From: Scolanthus callimorphus
Taxonomy: Eukaryota; Cnidaria; Anthozoa; Actiniaria; Edwardsiidae
Assembly: GCA_033964015.1 (NCBI GenBank)
Contig: CM066923.1
Span: forward strand, 20,695,739 to 20,759,738
Direction: 5' to 3'
Length of the DNA stretch: 64,000 bases
Each line of letters opens with the position of its first letter. Position 1 is the first letter of the stretch. The notes under the pieces are model-generated. The model did no database searches. It was given only the letters and a program-made list of their open reading frames with translations, and had not been told where the DNA came from. Positions 1 through 10,312 of the stretch are shown piece by piece. Both the position numbers and the translations under genes were made by a program.

Positions 1-411
1 CATCGCCAACGTGTTTGTCTGGAGACGAGCGTTTTTTGTCGAGCCCGATAAACATCCTACTAACTCTAACCCTAGCCTAACCCTGTTTCAAAAAATATAT
101 TCTCATTAAAAACTCTAACCCTAGCCTAACCCTAAGCCTAACATGTAGCCCTAACCGAACCCTAAATATTCGCTGAGATCATTTAGTCACGTGCAGGTTT
201 TAGTCAGGTTAGTGACAAAACTTTACAAAGACAAAACTTCCGAGTTTTAAATAAACATGAATATTCGCTGAGAAGCTAGAACAGCGAAAGTATTTGAGAT
301 GATCGTAGTTTGTCAGCCAATATTACTTTTTAGTGATTTGGCGAGCACAAAGAATCGTTCGGTTTCCGTCGACAAACTGATTAGGGTTTTGCGGAGTCAA
401 TACATTTTGAG

Positions 412-480
412 TTCCCTGCTAGCAGAGGCCTGTTTTCTCTGCATTTCGCTGCAGAGAAAGTCAGGCCTGCTAGAAGGGAA
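412..480. repeat. 69-bp palindromic element
   Basis: The stretch opens TTCCCTGCTAGCAGAGGCC and closes with its near reverse complement GGCCTGCTAGAAGGGAA, so almost the whole unit folds on itself. A second, 53-bp copy with the same termini lies at 42295-42347, and a half copy at about 6194-6213. Confidence 0.65.
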
Positions 481-1102
481 TATTTTGAGCTGCATCGAGG
501 GCAAAAATCTTTTCTTCAACTGCTTATTTTAGTCCGTAAATATTTTGACTTCTCACGAGTAGAAATCTAACTCGGATTTTCTTGGTTTATTTAGCAAACA
601 TTTGATTTGAGAGTGCACAAACGTTTTCTAGATAGTTTTACAGCCAACATTTTAGAGCGAGTTCAAAAATATTTTCTCAAGCCATACATGGCTTCCGAGT
701 TATAATCTATTCTCATTAAAAACTCTAACCTTAGCTTAGGGAGAGTTCCCACGAAGTTTAATGAGAATACATATTACTCACTTGGCTAAAGAAACCTCGG
801 AAGTCTTGGTTATGGTTTGAGTAAAGATTGAGCTACTATACCTCTAAATGTTGCTTGTCAACGATCTTGAAAATTGGAAGAAAACTGCGAATTTCAACTT
901 TCAAGTGAAATACTTAACCTAAATACGACTTCAAACTTGGTTCGAAAACACGGAAACTTCACCTGGCACTAGGGTACTCACGGGTTTTCAGAGACCTTAA
1001 TCAGTTTGTCGAAGGAAACCGGATTCGCGAATAAACCTCGGAAGTTTTGTCTTTGAAGTTTTGTCGCTAACCTGCACGTGACTGAGTGAATCTCAGCGAA
1101 TA

Positions 1103-1199
1103 TTTAGGGTTAGGTTAGGGTTAGGGTTAGGGTTAGGGTTAGGGTTAGGGTTTAGGTTAGGGTTAGGTTTAGGGTTAGGGCTACATGTTAGGCTTAGGG
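1103..1199 (+). repeat. Interstitial TTAGGG telomere-type array
   Basis: About a dozen TTAGGG units with some TTTAGG/TTAGG variants run from 1103 to about 1181, then degenerate copies around CTACATG continue to 1199. TTAGGG is the usual metazoan telomere repeat, cnidarians included. The opposite-strand version (CCCTAA, CCCTAG) lies at 66-85 and 113-165, so the two blocks point away from each other. Confidence 0.85.
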
Positions 1200-1228
1200 C
1201 TACATGGCTACGTTGGCTACAAGAAGAA

Positions 1229-1835
1229 ACTCTTCCTTGGTTATTTCCGGGGGTATGTGCTTTTCGTTAGTATTTCTAAGGGGTTTTGCTATCAGGAGCA
1301 ACTCTTCCGTGGGTATTTCCGAGGGGGTTTGGCATGAGAAACACCTCTTCCGTGGTTATTTCCGGGGGGTATCTGATTTTTGTAGTATTTCCGAGGGGGG
1401 TTGCTATCAAGAGCAATTCTTCCGTGGGTATTTCCGGGAGGATATCTGAATTTTTTTTAGTATTTCCGAGGGGGTTTGTTCTTAATAGCAACTCTTCCGT
1501 GGTTATTTCCGGGGGGTATGTGCTTTTCGATAGTATTTCTGAGGGGGTTTGCTCTTAAAAGCAACTCTTCCGTGGTTATTTCCGGGGGGTATATGCTTTT
1601 CAAGAGTATTTCCGAGGGGGCTTGCTATCAGGAGCAACTCTTCCGTGGGTATTTCCGAGGGGGCAGTGTCTTTCTCTTTCCGAGGGGGTAAAGGTAATAA
1701 CACACTCTTCCGTGGGTACTTTCCGAGGGGGTTAGAAAAAAAAATACTCTTCAATAGGTATTTCCGAGGGGCACGAGCGAAAATTTCCGAGGGGGTCAGA
1801 AGCCAAAACGGCCTCTTCCGTAGGGGGGTGCGGAT
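1229..1835. repeat. Minisatellite, ~72-bp period
   Basis: The anchor CTCTTCCGTGG/GGTATTTCC recurs at about 1229, 1301, 1345, 1416, 1491, 1564, 1637 and 1704. Spacing is about 67-75 bp, with one short 44-bp unit. Each unit also holds a TTTCCGAGGGGG block. Because 72 is divisible by three, several frames stay open across the array on both strands. I take those open frames to be a by-product, not genes. Confidence 0.85.
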
Positions 1836-2084
1836 ATTAAATGGAATGGCCCGTAATATCCAGTTGTGTTAAAGATGCAAAAGATTCTCTGGACTATAGG
1901 TTTGCTCATTCCTGATTGGTTTAATTACCAAAGCATGTGGTTTCTCATATCATCACTGTATTTTTCACAGGAAATTCCAGAGAGGTGGGGGCTCACATCT
2001 CAAACCAGTTCCGTGGGAGGGGTATGGATAATTTCTGGAATCACACAATAAAACTTATGTTGCAATTTCTTTAGGGTTGAGGCA
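1836..2084. other. Unassigned stretch
   Basis: No coding exon, RNA gene or repeat structure recognised between the minisatellite and the next element. Confidence 0.4.
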
Positions 2085-2092
2085 CAGTTCCC

Positions 2093-2475
2093 AGAGGGGA
2101 CTCCCCTATTTTTTGGGCGGGGGTGCTCGTCGTACCTTTTAGGGTTTAAATCAGGCCTCTGGTACCTTTTAGGGGTACAATTTGAAAATTGCAATATTTT
2201 CCGGAAAGGTACCTGTTAGGGGTCCATTCTAGCAAATAAATCAACAATGGTTTTATCAATATCATACTTGTTAGTAGCCTTAATTTCAGACATATTTTCC
2301 CTTGTAAAAATACGAGAAAATTACATAAGGTAAAATATGTCTGAAATTCAAGCTAGCTTGTTGGTTCCTTTTAGGGGTCAAAATCAACTAAGCCACACCC
2401 TTTTTGGTACCCTTTGGGGTAAATCAAAAGTTCCAGATGAGCACCCCGCCCCAAAATATGGGAGTCCCCCCTCCC
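2093..2475. mobile_element. MITE of the TTTTAGGGGT family
   Basis: The left end reads GGGGACTCCCCTATTTTTTG followed by GGTGCTCGTCGTACC. The right end near 2435-2475 has the reverse complement (GAGCACCCCGCCCC, then ATGGGAGTCCCC). Internally the motif ACCTTTTAGGGGT occurs repeatedly. Related termini and motif occur at 2630-2850, 9943-10312, 34850-34930 and 35641-37103. No protein is encoded; it is presumably moved by a transposase elsewhere. Confidence 0.65.
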
Positions 2476-2629
2476 AAGGAAATTGGCATCTTCCAGCAAA
2501 TGCTACACCTTTAGAGAATTGTTCAAGCCACATATTATTAATTTCTGGCACAATTTGCCATATTTTTCTATGCACAATCAATTTTTCTATGCCCTGCATA
2601 ATCCCAAGTGAAAACAATAATTTTTTTCA

Positions 2630-2850
2630 GATAGGTACCTGTTAGGGGACCGTTATAGCAAATAAATCAACAATGGTTTTGGGAGCCTGAATTTCAGATG
2701 TATTTTCCCTCGTAAGAAAATACAAAAGAAAATTGCAAGGGAAAATACGTCTGAATTTCAGGCTATTACTTGTTGGTACCTTTTAGGGGTCAATTGAAAG
2801 TTCCTGACAAGCACCACCACCCCAAAAATAGGGGAGTCCCCCCACCCCGG
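2630..2850. mobile_element. Partial second TTTTAGGGGT-family element
   Basis: It opens with GATAGGTACCTGTTAGGGG and ends with a reverse-complement terminus (AAAATAGGGGAGTCCCCCC) at about 2822-2842, with GGTACCTTTTAGGGGTC inside. The left terminus of the family is missing, so this is a truncated or merged copy. Confidence 0.5.
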
Positions 2851-3281
2851 GCACAGTTTTCCGTGGATATTAGGTTACTACACTGTATCTGTGAAATGCA
2901 TGTAAAATACTGATGCGAATAATTAGCTATTTAAGTACATGTGCAACCTTTTTTATTTATTTATAAAGTAGGTTTATAAAAAGTGTAAAATAACATCTTA
3001 ATAATGAGGGATTTGTAGTTCAATAAATATGTGGCCTGGTTGTCAGTGAAGTAGTGCTTAATTGTTGTTATTTTCGAGTTCCGCTTTTAGGCAGTGCCTA
3101 AATCTATATATTAACTTGTGTTGTAGTTCCGCAAAACTCGACGCGCTTTGCAAGACGAGAGAGCCAATATTCCCTCCCCCCCTCCCCCAGGGAAAAACAA
3201 CTCCCGACCCCGGGGCAAGCAAAATTTTCAAAATTCCCCACCGCAGGGAAGGCAGTGGTGTGCAAATGTCCCACGGTGTCC

Positions 3282-3305
3282 CGGGGGGGGGGGGGGGGGG
3301 GGGGG
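3282..3305. repeat. Poly-G tract
   Basis: An uninterrupted run of about 24 G following CGGTGTCCC. It is one of several long G or C runs in the window, most of which lie in or beside short inverted-repeat elements. Confidence 0.8.
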
Positions 3306-3329
3306 ATGGTCACCGCTGGAATTGACTGA

Positions 3330-3413
3330 TACATTACTATTGTATTTGCAGACCACCGCCTGCAATTCAGTGCTTGCACTGCAAGAGGCGTAAATAAACT
3401 TATCTATCTATCT
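3330..3413 (+). mobile_element. Retroelement-like 3' tail
   Basis: A short open stretch ends at GAGGCGTAA and is followed at once by ATAAACTTATCTATCTATCT. A stop codon directly followed by AATAAA and a short tandem repeat is typical of LINE or SINE 3' ends. Too little sequence remains to name the family. Confidence 0.4.
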
Positions 3414-4468
3414 GTGCACAGCGCTAATAAATGCAATGGCGCCATTTGCCTTGTTGAAGAGGCTTTTATGGAGTATTATATTTGCTAAGTTGAAACTTTG
3501 GTAGTCAGCAAAAGAAAGTACGATGTGATGCCGAGATGGGAACAACAAGGCCTTGATCCGCCCCTGACCTGTTCTTTTCATTTTAGAAACGTACTCCCAG
3601 TGTCTTTTGTTTGTTTGAAAGCTCTGTACCCGAATCCATAATTTTATCTTCACTGATTTAAGAACTCGTCAAACACAAGAATATATTGATTTGCCAATGG
3701 CATTTCTTATTTATTGCATCCCACACAGAAAGTGGCACCGGATTTTTATTATATTTTTTTCTGCGATCAGATTTGTGAAATGTGGCAGATTTAAATTAAG
3801 TATTTTTTTCTGCGATTACATCTGTGAAATGTGTGGGTCATTTTTGTAAAGAAAGACTTTCTAGTAGATTAGATTGGGCTTGTTTGGAAACCTACTCATA
3901 TTATTAAAGTTTCCCTTTTGAAACATAAATTGTTCTCATCTAGAATTGTGGTAATATTTTAAAGGGACGGAAATTAGAAAATTTCATGACGAAATTCATC
4001 GCTCAAACGTCGTCAGTTTTGCATAACGTCAGGGCAAACATGCCAACCAATGTTGACAAATGTAAGATATATTGTATGACCTGTGAAAAATTGCATGGGA
4101 TTAAATTAAACGAATATGAACGCTGTTTAGTATTGTCTGCATTGTGCAAAACCGACAATTAGAGATTCTTTTTTGGTAACTTTATAAAGATAACATTTAT
4201 ATAAATAACGCCGGATTTCTTCCCCAAAGTTGTGAGAGAAAATAAAAGTGCAAAATAAAGAATAAAAAGTCTAAAGAACGGTTCATAATTGAACATTTGT
4301 ATCGCTGTGATTTGTTCTATAAGGAGGAAATTACGGGAAAAGCTTCGTGGTTCGGGGACTTGCTCTCGGGAGGTCAAATTACACGCTTGGAGCATGCCTA
4401 GAATGCAACGAGGGTCCCATAGTTCAATAAATAACTGTATGGACTGAATAAATCAATAAAGAACTAAC
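3414..4468. other. Unassigned; probable GPCR intron DNA
   Basis: No further GPCR exon (TM4-TM7) was recognised on the minus strand here, although the exon at 4469-4851 splices in this direction. Two near-copies of TTTTTTCTGCGAT with TCTGTGAAATGTG lie near 3756-3780 and 3806-3835. Confidence 0.35.
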
Positions 4469-4851
4469 CTGTCTATACTTATGACCGCCATAGTCAGAAT
4501 TGAACAAGCTCCCCCAGTCATGTTCGTAAAACCATTCATTTGACAAACTGCGTCTCCAAATAACCACGCGCCCTCCAAAACCGTCGCGATTGAAAATGGG
4601 AACATCAAGACTCCAATCCACAGGTCGACCACAGCTAAATTAGCCAGGAAAACATTTGTCACTCGCCGATTTGGCTGTTTTCGCTGTCGATACAATACAA
4701 GAAGTACTAAAATATTCCCCGCGATTATCAAAACCATGATGGTTATTAGAACAGAAGCGTAGAGCCCGCGTGATAAAGAGCTTGCTTTGGTGTGGCTTTC
4801 TGCAGTTGTTTCATTCCCAAATAATTGATTATCACTTGAGTTTTTCTCCAT
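4469..4851 (-). CDS. Rhodopsin-family GPCR, first exon (TM1-TM3)
   Basis: This encodes the N-terminal third of a class A G-protein-coupled receptor of the plasma membrane. The extracellular head has two N-glycosylation sites (Asn4, Asn13). TM1 is at about residues 31-53 with the conserved Gly-Asn (45-46), and TM2 at about 67-89 with the Leu-Ala-x-x-Asp signature (Asp76). A Trp-x-Phe-Gly extracellular loop, Cys103 (the usual disulfide partner) and TM3 at 105-126 follow, ending in Ile-Asp-Arg, the start of the DRY region. A splice donor (CAG|GTTAGT) cuts exactly in the Arg codon at 4469. An intron at this point is a known arrangement in some class A receptors. The remaining exons were not seen, so they may lie left of the window. 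The ligand cannot be told from this part; the loop and TM3 resemble aminergic or orphan receptors only in a general way. Confidence 0.8.
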
Positions 4852-5784
4852 TCTAGTTTCCGTAGCGTGTAATTAGCGCAAGCTCTCTTCTTCCTTGCGA
4901 AATCTGTGTGCAAAGCTATTGAATTTAGACAACTTTTCAGTTCAATGATAGTCGATGTAATCTGCTACAGCCATGTTAAACTTTCTTCTTTTTTCTTTTT
5001 CTTCTTGATTCATTCGTATTCAATTCAACAACCCACTTTCATTTTGTTAGAGTTAATCACTTGCTTCCGGTAGAGACTTTTCAAAAATAAAAATGCTTAA
5101 ACCATTATTGCCACTTTGTTTTTGTTAGGAGCTTTATAGGTTCCAAAAATATTTAGGATAACCACCTTTTCAATTGCGTTCAATTTCTTGTCCCTGCCTG
5201 TTCCAGAACAACCAAGTCTTCATGATATTCGATTTTCTGATTCGACTCAATTAAATGTTATCAAATGACTTTCTCAGCGAGGATTAAAGTGACTGAGACA
5301 TTGTTTAAAGTTTCAATATTGTTTAAATTTTATAATTTTTCTTTTACCCGCAATTTTCGCCGCCGGCCGCCCAATGCAGGACATATATACCCTTTGTGAG
5401 AGAGTGTTTGTGCGGGATGTTTTTGCCACTCGTCTGTGGTGATTTAGCTATGCTAAAGTATTTGTTTTCGGATTGAAAATGCTTTGTTTGCTCTGACACA
5501 GGAAAATCGTTCCGAAGGACTTTTGATGTTGTCAGGTTGATTTGAAACTGTATAGTGAGGAAAGAGGTTTTATGAATGGAAGAAAAATGAAAAGCCGGAA
5601 AAACGGCACAAAATTCATCTCGCTGTATTTGCGCGAGTTTTTGTGTTTCAACTTTCATTCTAAGTGTTTTATTCAGGAGGGCTCAACGAACATTTTCTCT
5701 TATTTAATCAAAACATAGCAAAACATCTTTAAGAGTACTTGCAACCATTAATAAGCTAATGATTAATCTTCGTGGGAAAAATAA
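4852..5784. other. Upstream region of GPCR, unassigned
   Basis: AT-rich DNA with pyrimidine runs near 4985-5005. An open frame on the minus strand at 5344-5658 resembles no known protein and has no coding support. Confidence 0.35.
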
Positions 5785-6344
5785 TGCCGTTCCTCAAAGC
5801 CAGCCAGGGAGTGTGCCCTTTATACTTTATTCCTAGCCAGCACTCACCTAGAGTAACAAGCGTTGCCAGCCACCATGTGCCTGATGTACTGTTATTTGCC
5901 AGCCAGCACCAAAAATGATTAAATGTACTTTTTGCCAGCAGCCAGCAAAAATAAAATGTTGCATTGGGATTTGCGAATCGAAACTATAGAACTACTACAA
6001 TGCGATGCTCGATTTCCAATTCTCAAATAAGCAACCTGTATTGAGCTCGGTATAATATATGAAGATGGGGGAAAACACTACTACTTCCATACACCTGTTG
6101 GAAGAATTTGCTAAATTGAACGAATACAATACCACTCGTGAGAACAAACTACTAACCACATTAATCAATAGAAAATGACATGAAATCACAAGAGGCCTCT
6201 GCTAGCAGGGAAGACGTGTTTTAATGAGTAGTTCGCACAAACTTGACCAACGCCGAACCCAGGATTTTTCAAAGCTATGTTTATCGATATCACTTCATTT
6301 ATTACGAATTTAAGTGAAATAGACACGTGACTAGACTACTTATT

Positions 6345-7432
6345 AAATGCACATTTTACAAAATCAAAATGTCTTGCACTTGAGTGGCGTGAAGTGCAAG
6401 TATAGTGTTACTCGCATAAAGTTCGCAAACCTAAAACAACGTTGAAGGTTCGTAAACATTTTTGCTGTAACACTAAAATGCACATATTTTACCCAAAAAG
6501 TAAAAAAAAAATCAAAAAAATCGTGCACTTGAGTGGCATGAAATGCAAGTATAGTGTTACTCGCATAAAGTTCGCAAACCTAAAACAACGTTGAAGGTTC
6601 GTAAACATTTTTGCTGTAACACTAAAATGCACATATTTTACCCAAAAAGTAAAAAAAAAAAAAATCAAAAAAATCGTGCACTTGAGTGGCATGAAATGCA
6701 AGTATAGTGTTACTCGCATAAAGTTCGCAAACCTAAAACAACGTTGAAGGTTCGTAAACATTTTTGCTGTAACACTAAAATGCACATATTTTACCCAAAA
6801 AGCCTAAAATAAAAAAATCGTGCACTCTTGAGTGGCATGAAATGCAAGTATAGTGTTACTCGCATAAAGTTCGCAAACCTAAAACAATGTTGAAGGTTCG
6901 TAACATTTTTGCTGTAACACTAAAATGCACATTATTTTACCCAAAAAGCCTAAAACAAAATTTAAAAAAATCGTGCACTTGACTGGCATGAAATGCAAGT
7001 ATAGTGTTACTCGCATAAAGTTCGCAAACCTAAAACAATGTTGAAGGTTCGTAAACATTTTTGCTGTAACACTAAATGTACATATTTTACCCAAAAAGCC
7101 TAAAACAAAAATAAAAAAAATCGTGCACTAGTGACAAGAAATGCAAGTATAGTGTTACTCGCATAAAGTTTGCAAACCTAAAACAATGTTGAAGGTTCGT
7201 AAACATTTTGCTGTAACACTAAAATGCCCATATTTTACCCAAAACGCCTAAAATAAAAAAATCGTGCACTTGAGTGGCATGAAATGCAAGTATAGTGTTA
7301 CTCGCATAAAGTTCGCAAACCTAAAACAATGTTGAAGGTTCGTAAACATTTTTGCTGTAACACTAAAATGCACATATTTTACCCAAAAAGCCTAAAATAA
7401 AATAAAATCGTGCACTTGAGTGGCATGAACCG
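6345..7432. repeat. Satellite array, ~148-bp unit, 7 copies
   Basis: The anchor GTTCGCAAACCTAAAACAA occurs at 6421, 6570, 6723, 6870, 7020, 7168 (one variant base) and 7311, giving spacings of 143-153 bp. Each unit has an A-rich block, then GTGCACTTGAGTGGCATG and ATGCAAGTATAGTG. In the first unit CTTGCACTT and AAGTGCAAG form a perfect 9-bp stem around a 10-nt loop; later units have lost part of it. Copies are highly similar, which points to recent amplification. Minus-strand open frames across it are repeats of one another and not genes. Confidence 0.9.
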
Positions 7433-8704
7433 CTTATTATCATTTTGTGCTTTGTTATCTAAGGGTTGAGTAGCGAATTGCTTGACTTCCCTTGCGGTGT
7501 GCTAGAAACATCTCAAGCATCCCGGAGACTTCTGTTACTAATAAGGAAAGAAACTTTCGGCAGACTGGCAATACTCCTCTGCCAACGTAAAATATAAATA
7601 TTTATTCACTTAGCCACTAACAACGCTAAATGTTGACCAGAAAGGTAATCCACGTCGTAGAAGTTCGTAGAAAGAAGAACGAAGTTTTTATACATCGAAA
7701 TACTGCGTGCTCCATTTGATTGACAAGTTTATTATCTACCGAAAAAATGTCCCTTATCAAAAGATGCCGTTGTGTAAGCTACATCACACAAAGCAATTAG
7801 TTAGCACTGCTTCCTTAGATCAATGAATACCCATCTGTTTTCCACTGCGGTGTGATTGCTGAAAAAACTAGGGGTCACTGCGCGGAAACATCGCAAGCAA
7901 GCAAAAAGCTATTGCTACTATAGATTCAGTTGCCTGACAAACATTTCTGTAGGATCTACTTGCAGTTGCTCAATTAACATCATACCAGAATAATGAACGA
8001 GGAGCAGATGAAAAGTATCTGGCATATATCGAACCGTGAATTGAATATTAACTTTAGATTTTCTTAAAACAACAAAAAGCTTGACAAGTGGGATATGTCG
8101 TGAAGTAAGAATCGACTAAACATCAAATGACCTTCGTTGAAGAGAGAATGCTACAGTATATGCATTATGTACTTCCTAGTCGCGTCAGAGAAGTTCTTAC
8201 CTTAGAGACGTCCTGGCTCACTGCGCGCCCCTACCTCTATAAGAAACCGCGTAACTTTACCCAAGTTTACCCACCACTCTGCGGCACCCCGGCTTCACTA
8301 ACTTTGATCAGGAGCCCAACCTTGATACCTCAATAATTCGACTCTGCGAAATTGCACAGTGACTATCATCACAAGACTGAAATTTGTGCATACGATCTTG
8401 AAAAAGGCAATTACAATCTTACCTTTACGTAAATGCTGTAAATGCATAGGGTGAAACAAAGGCTGTACTCTGTACAGCCTTTGTACTCGATACTCTGCTC
8501 GCTATCCTTAGCCTGCGTAGCAAGCACAAAGGGAAAGGGGACCACGAGCGAGCGGCCGCCATATCCTGAACTTGGCCCAACCGCCTTTCAGACCCTTATT
8601 CAAACTGTCATTGTGACAGCCAAAACTGCAGTCATTGTCATTGACACCTGATTGTGTTTCGTTAATAATTTACTTTCGCTAGATCGGCCGGCGGAAGTGA
8701 AGTA
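7433..8704. other. Unassigned interior
   Basis: No exon, RNA or repeat recognised apart from an imperfect palindromic pair near 8460-8485 (GGCTGTACTCTGTACAGCC). Confidence 0.35.
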
Positions 8705-9114
8705 CTTGCCAGCTAAATAATGAAGTCAACATCACGCAACAACAGCCAACAGCGAGCAGCCAGCATGCGGTTAAGAAATCCAGCCAAGACGTGTAACATT
8801 TGGTTAAATTTCCTAGCCGGAACCAGTATGTTAAAAATCTCAGCCAGGAAGGTCTCTAGATTCGTAATTTCCAGCCAGCAGATTTTCTTTATGGGGAACG
8901 GTTTTTTTTGAGGAACGGCTCCGGTAAACCCTCCTGTTTATTTTATTTTAACTGTATTTTCTCGACATATTTCGAGGTCAATTCTATCACAAACAATTAT
9001 CGACATTAAAGAGTGACTTGAAAAATTACCCAGTATATTATCAAGCGTAACATAGGCACCTTTGCCTCTAGAGATATTAAAATTTCACATACCTCAATCA
9101 TATAAAAAAATAGT

Positions 9115-9418
9115 AACTCTGTTGACTCTTTTAAATCAAGACTGAAAACGTTTTTATTCATTTCTGCCTATAAGCTAGAAGGACGGTATTGACTATAGTA
9201 TTCGCTATTTTAATTTTACGATTTTTAAGATCACCCTATAAATATATATGAATATAGTATTGTTGTAATTTTTAAATCATTCAATCCTAGGTAATATCAT
9301 TATGATTATAATTATTTATTTTTATCTATTCTTATTTATATATATTGTAAAGCGCTTTAGAATATTTTTTATAATTAAGCGCTATAGAAATTCTATTATT
9401 ATTATTATTATTTATTAT
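9115..9418 (+). mobile_element. LINE 3' end (CR1/L2-like), ORF2 C-terminus plus tail
   Basis: Codons 9115-9192 give a Ser-Val-Asp-Ser-Phe-Lys-Ser-Arg-Leu-Lys-Thr-Phe-Leu-Phe pattern, which is the usual C-terminus of LINE reverse-transcriptase ORFs. An AT-rich 3' UTR follows, with the paired motif TTGTAAAGCGCTT / AAGCGCTATA and a terminal (ATT)n run. The body of the element is missing, as expected for 5'-truncated retrotransposition. A copy of the same tail lies at 19292-19356. Confidence 0.75.
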
Positions 9419-9608
9419 TATCCATATTGGGTAAGGCTAGCTAATAAAGTTGATTGACCTTGATTACATAACGCCTATTACAAGCTTCAACTTCACTTGT
9501 TTGATGTTAGAATAGCTCTATCAGTCTTATAGCGAATTTCGACATATGACTGTAGTTAAACCAATCACAAAGAGATTACACAAATTATGAATAAACCTAG
9601 TGGTAATA

Positions 9609-9772
9609 CATACCTGCCATTTCTCCCGGTTTACGCGGGAGACTCCCGGTTTCGAGTCAAATCTCCCGGTCCCCCGGTTTTCACCGTAAATCTCCCGGGA
9701 AATCAACTCGCTCAGTCAAATTCTGCATTAAAACCTCAAGATTTTAAGCGAGCAGCGTTTTTGTGGCGGGAT

Positions 9773-9804
<32 letters not shown>

Positions 9805-9870
9805 GAGACGAGTTATGACAACACTTTCCCCTATCTCCCCGTTTTCACTTGTCCAAGGTTGGCAGGTATG
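9609..9870. mobile_element. MITE, termini CATACCTGCCA
   Basis: Left terminus CATACCTGCCA; right terminus TTGGCAGGTATG. Inside are repeated CTCCCGG blocks and a 31-nt poly-G. The same termini occur at 29899-30582 and 34417-34597. No coding capacity. The flanks do not give a clean target duplication here. Confidence 0.75.
9773..9803. repeat. Poly-G tract, 31 nt
   Basis: A pure G run inside the CATACCTGCCA element at 9609-9870. Confidence 0.9.
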
Positions 9871-9942
9871 GTGTTATTAATCAAGTCAACAGCGTAGGCG
9901 TCTTTCAGGCGTTACTTTTCAACCCAACTGCAAGTTTTCTCC

Positions 9943-10312
9943 CCCGGGGGGACTCCCATATGTTTGGGGCGGGGTTGCTCGTCGTACCTTTATAAATCAG
10001 GCCTCTGGTACCTTTTAGGGGTAAAATTCGAAAACGTGTATTTTTTGCCAGATAGGTGCCTGTTAGAAGTCCGTTTCTAGGAAATCAAGCATATCAAGAA
10101 AGTTCTCCTTGAAATGTGTCGTTTTCTAAAATTGCTTTATATGGAAGTTTCTACTTGTTGGTAGCCTGAATTTCAGACGTACTTTCCCTCGTAAAAAATC
10201 GAGAGAAAATTACAGGGAAAATACGTCTTGTTGGTACCTTTTAGGGGTAAAATCGAAAGTTCCGACCAGCACCCCGCCCCAAAAATATGGGAGTCACCCC
10301 CCCCCCCCCCTC
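9943..10312. mobile_element. MITE of the TTTTAGGGGT family, complete
   Basis: Left end GGGGGGACTCCCATATGTTT then GGGGCGGGGTTGCTCGTC. The right end has the reverse complement (AGCACCCCGCCCC, AAAATATGGGAGTC) running into poly-C. GGTACCTTTTAGGGGTAAAA is found near both ends in the same orientation as the terminus it follows. About 370 bp, no coding capacity. Confidence 0.7.

Larger units (their letters stand above)
62..1199. repeat. Inverted-repeat segment carrying telomere-like repeats
   Basis: The left arm (about 113-245) has CCCTAA-type repeats followed by AATATTCGCTGAGAT, a GTCACGTGCAGG block and a GACAAAACTT block. The right arm (about 1030-1195) carries the same blocks in reverse complement, in the same order, ending in a run of TTAGGG. 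The two arms flank roughly 800 bp with no recognisable gene. This is seen directly. Whether it is a foldback transposon that captured telomeric repeats or a rearranged chromosome end is not decidable here. Confidence 0.75.
5785..8925. mobile_element. Possible large inverted-repeat unit
   Basis: The left end holds GCCGTTCCTCAAA and the right end its reverse complement TTTGAGGAACGGC (about 8908-8922). Both ends also carry clusters of a CCAGCCAGCA-type motif: 5800-5950 on the left (five or more copies) and 8705-8882 on the right. The cluster motif is on the same strand at both ends, whereas the terminal blocks are inverted. AGGAGGG blocks lie just outside both ends in inverted orientation. No transposase was seen. 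It could also be two independent copies of one repeat in opposite orientation. Confidence 0.4.

Noticed and set aside
1204..1872. Open frames of 71-107 codons on both strands across the minisatellite
   Set aside because: They exist because the repeat period is about 72 bp and lacks stops; several frames are open at once and no known domain is present.
5344..5658. 104-codon minus-strand open frame upstream of the GPCR
   Set aside because: No recognisable domain and no splice signal tying it to the receptor; composition looks like chance.
6489..7094. Minus-strand open frames with internally repeated peptides
   Set aside because: They are translations of the ~148-bp satellite, and the period breaks frame between units.
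6345..7432. CRISPR-like appearance of regularly spaced repeats
   Set aside because: The whole unit repeats, with no unique spacers, and the genome is eukaryotic.
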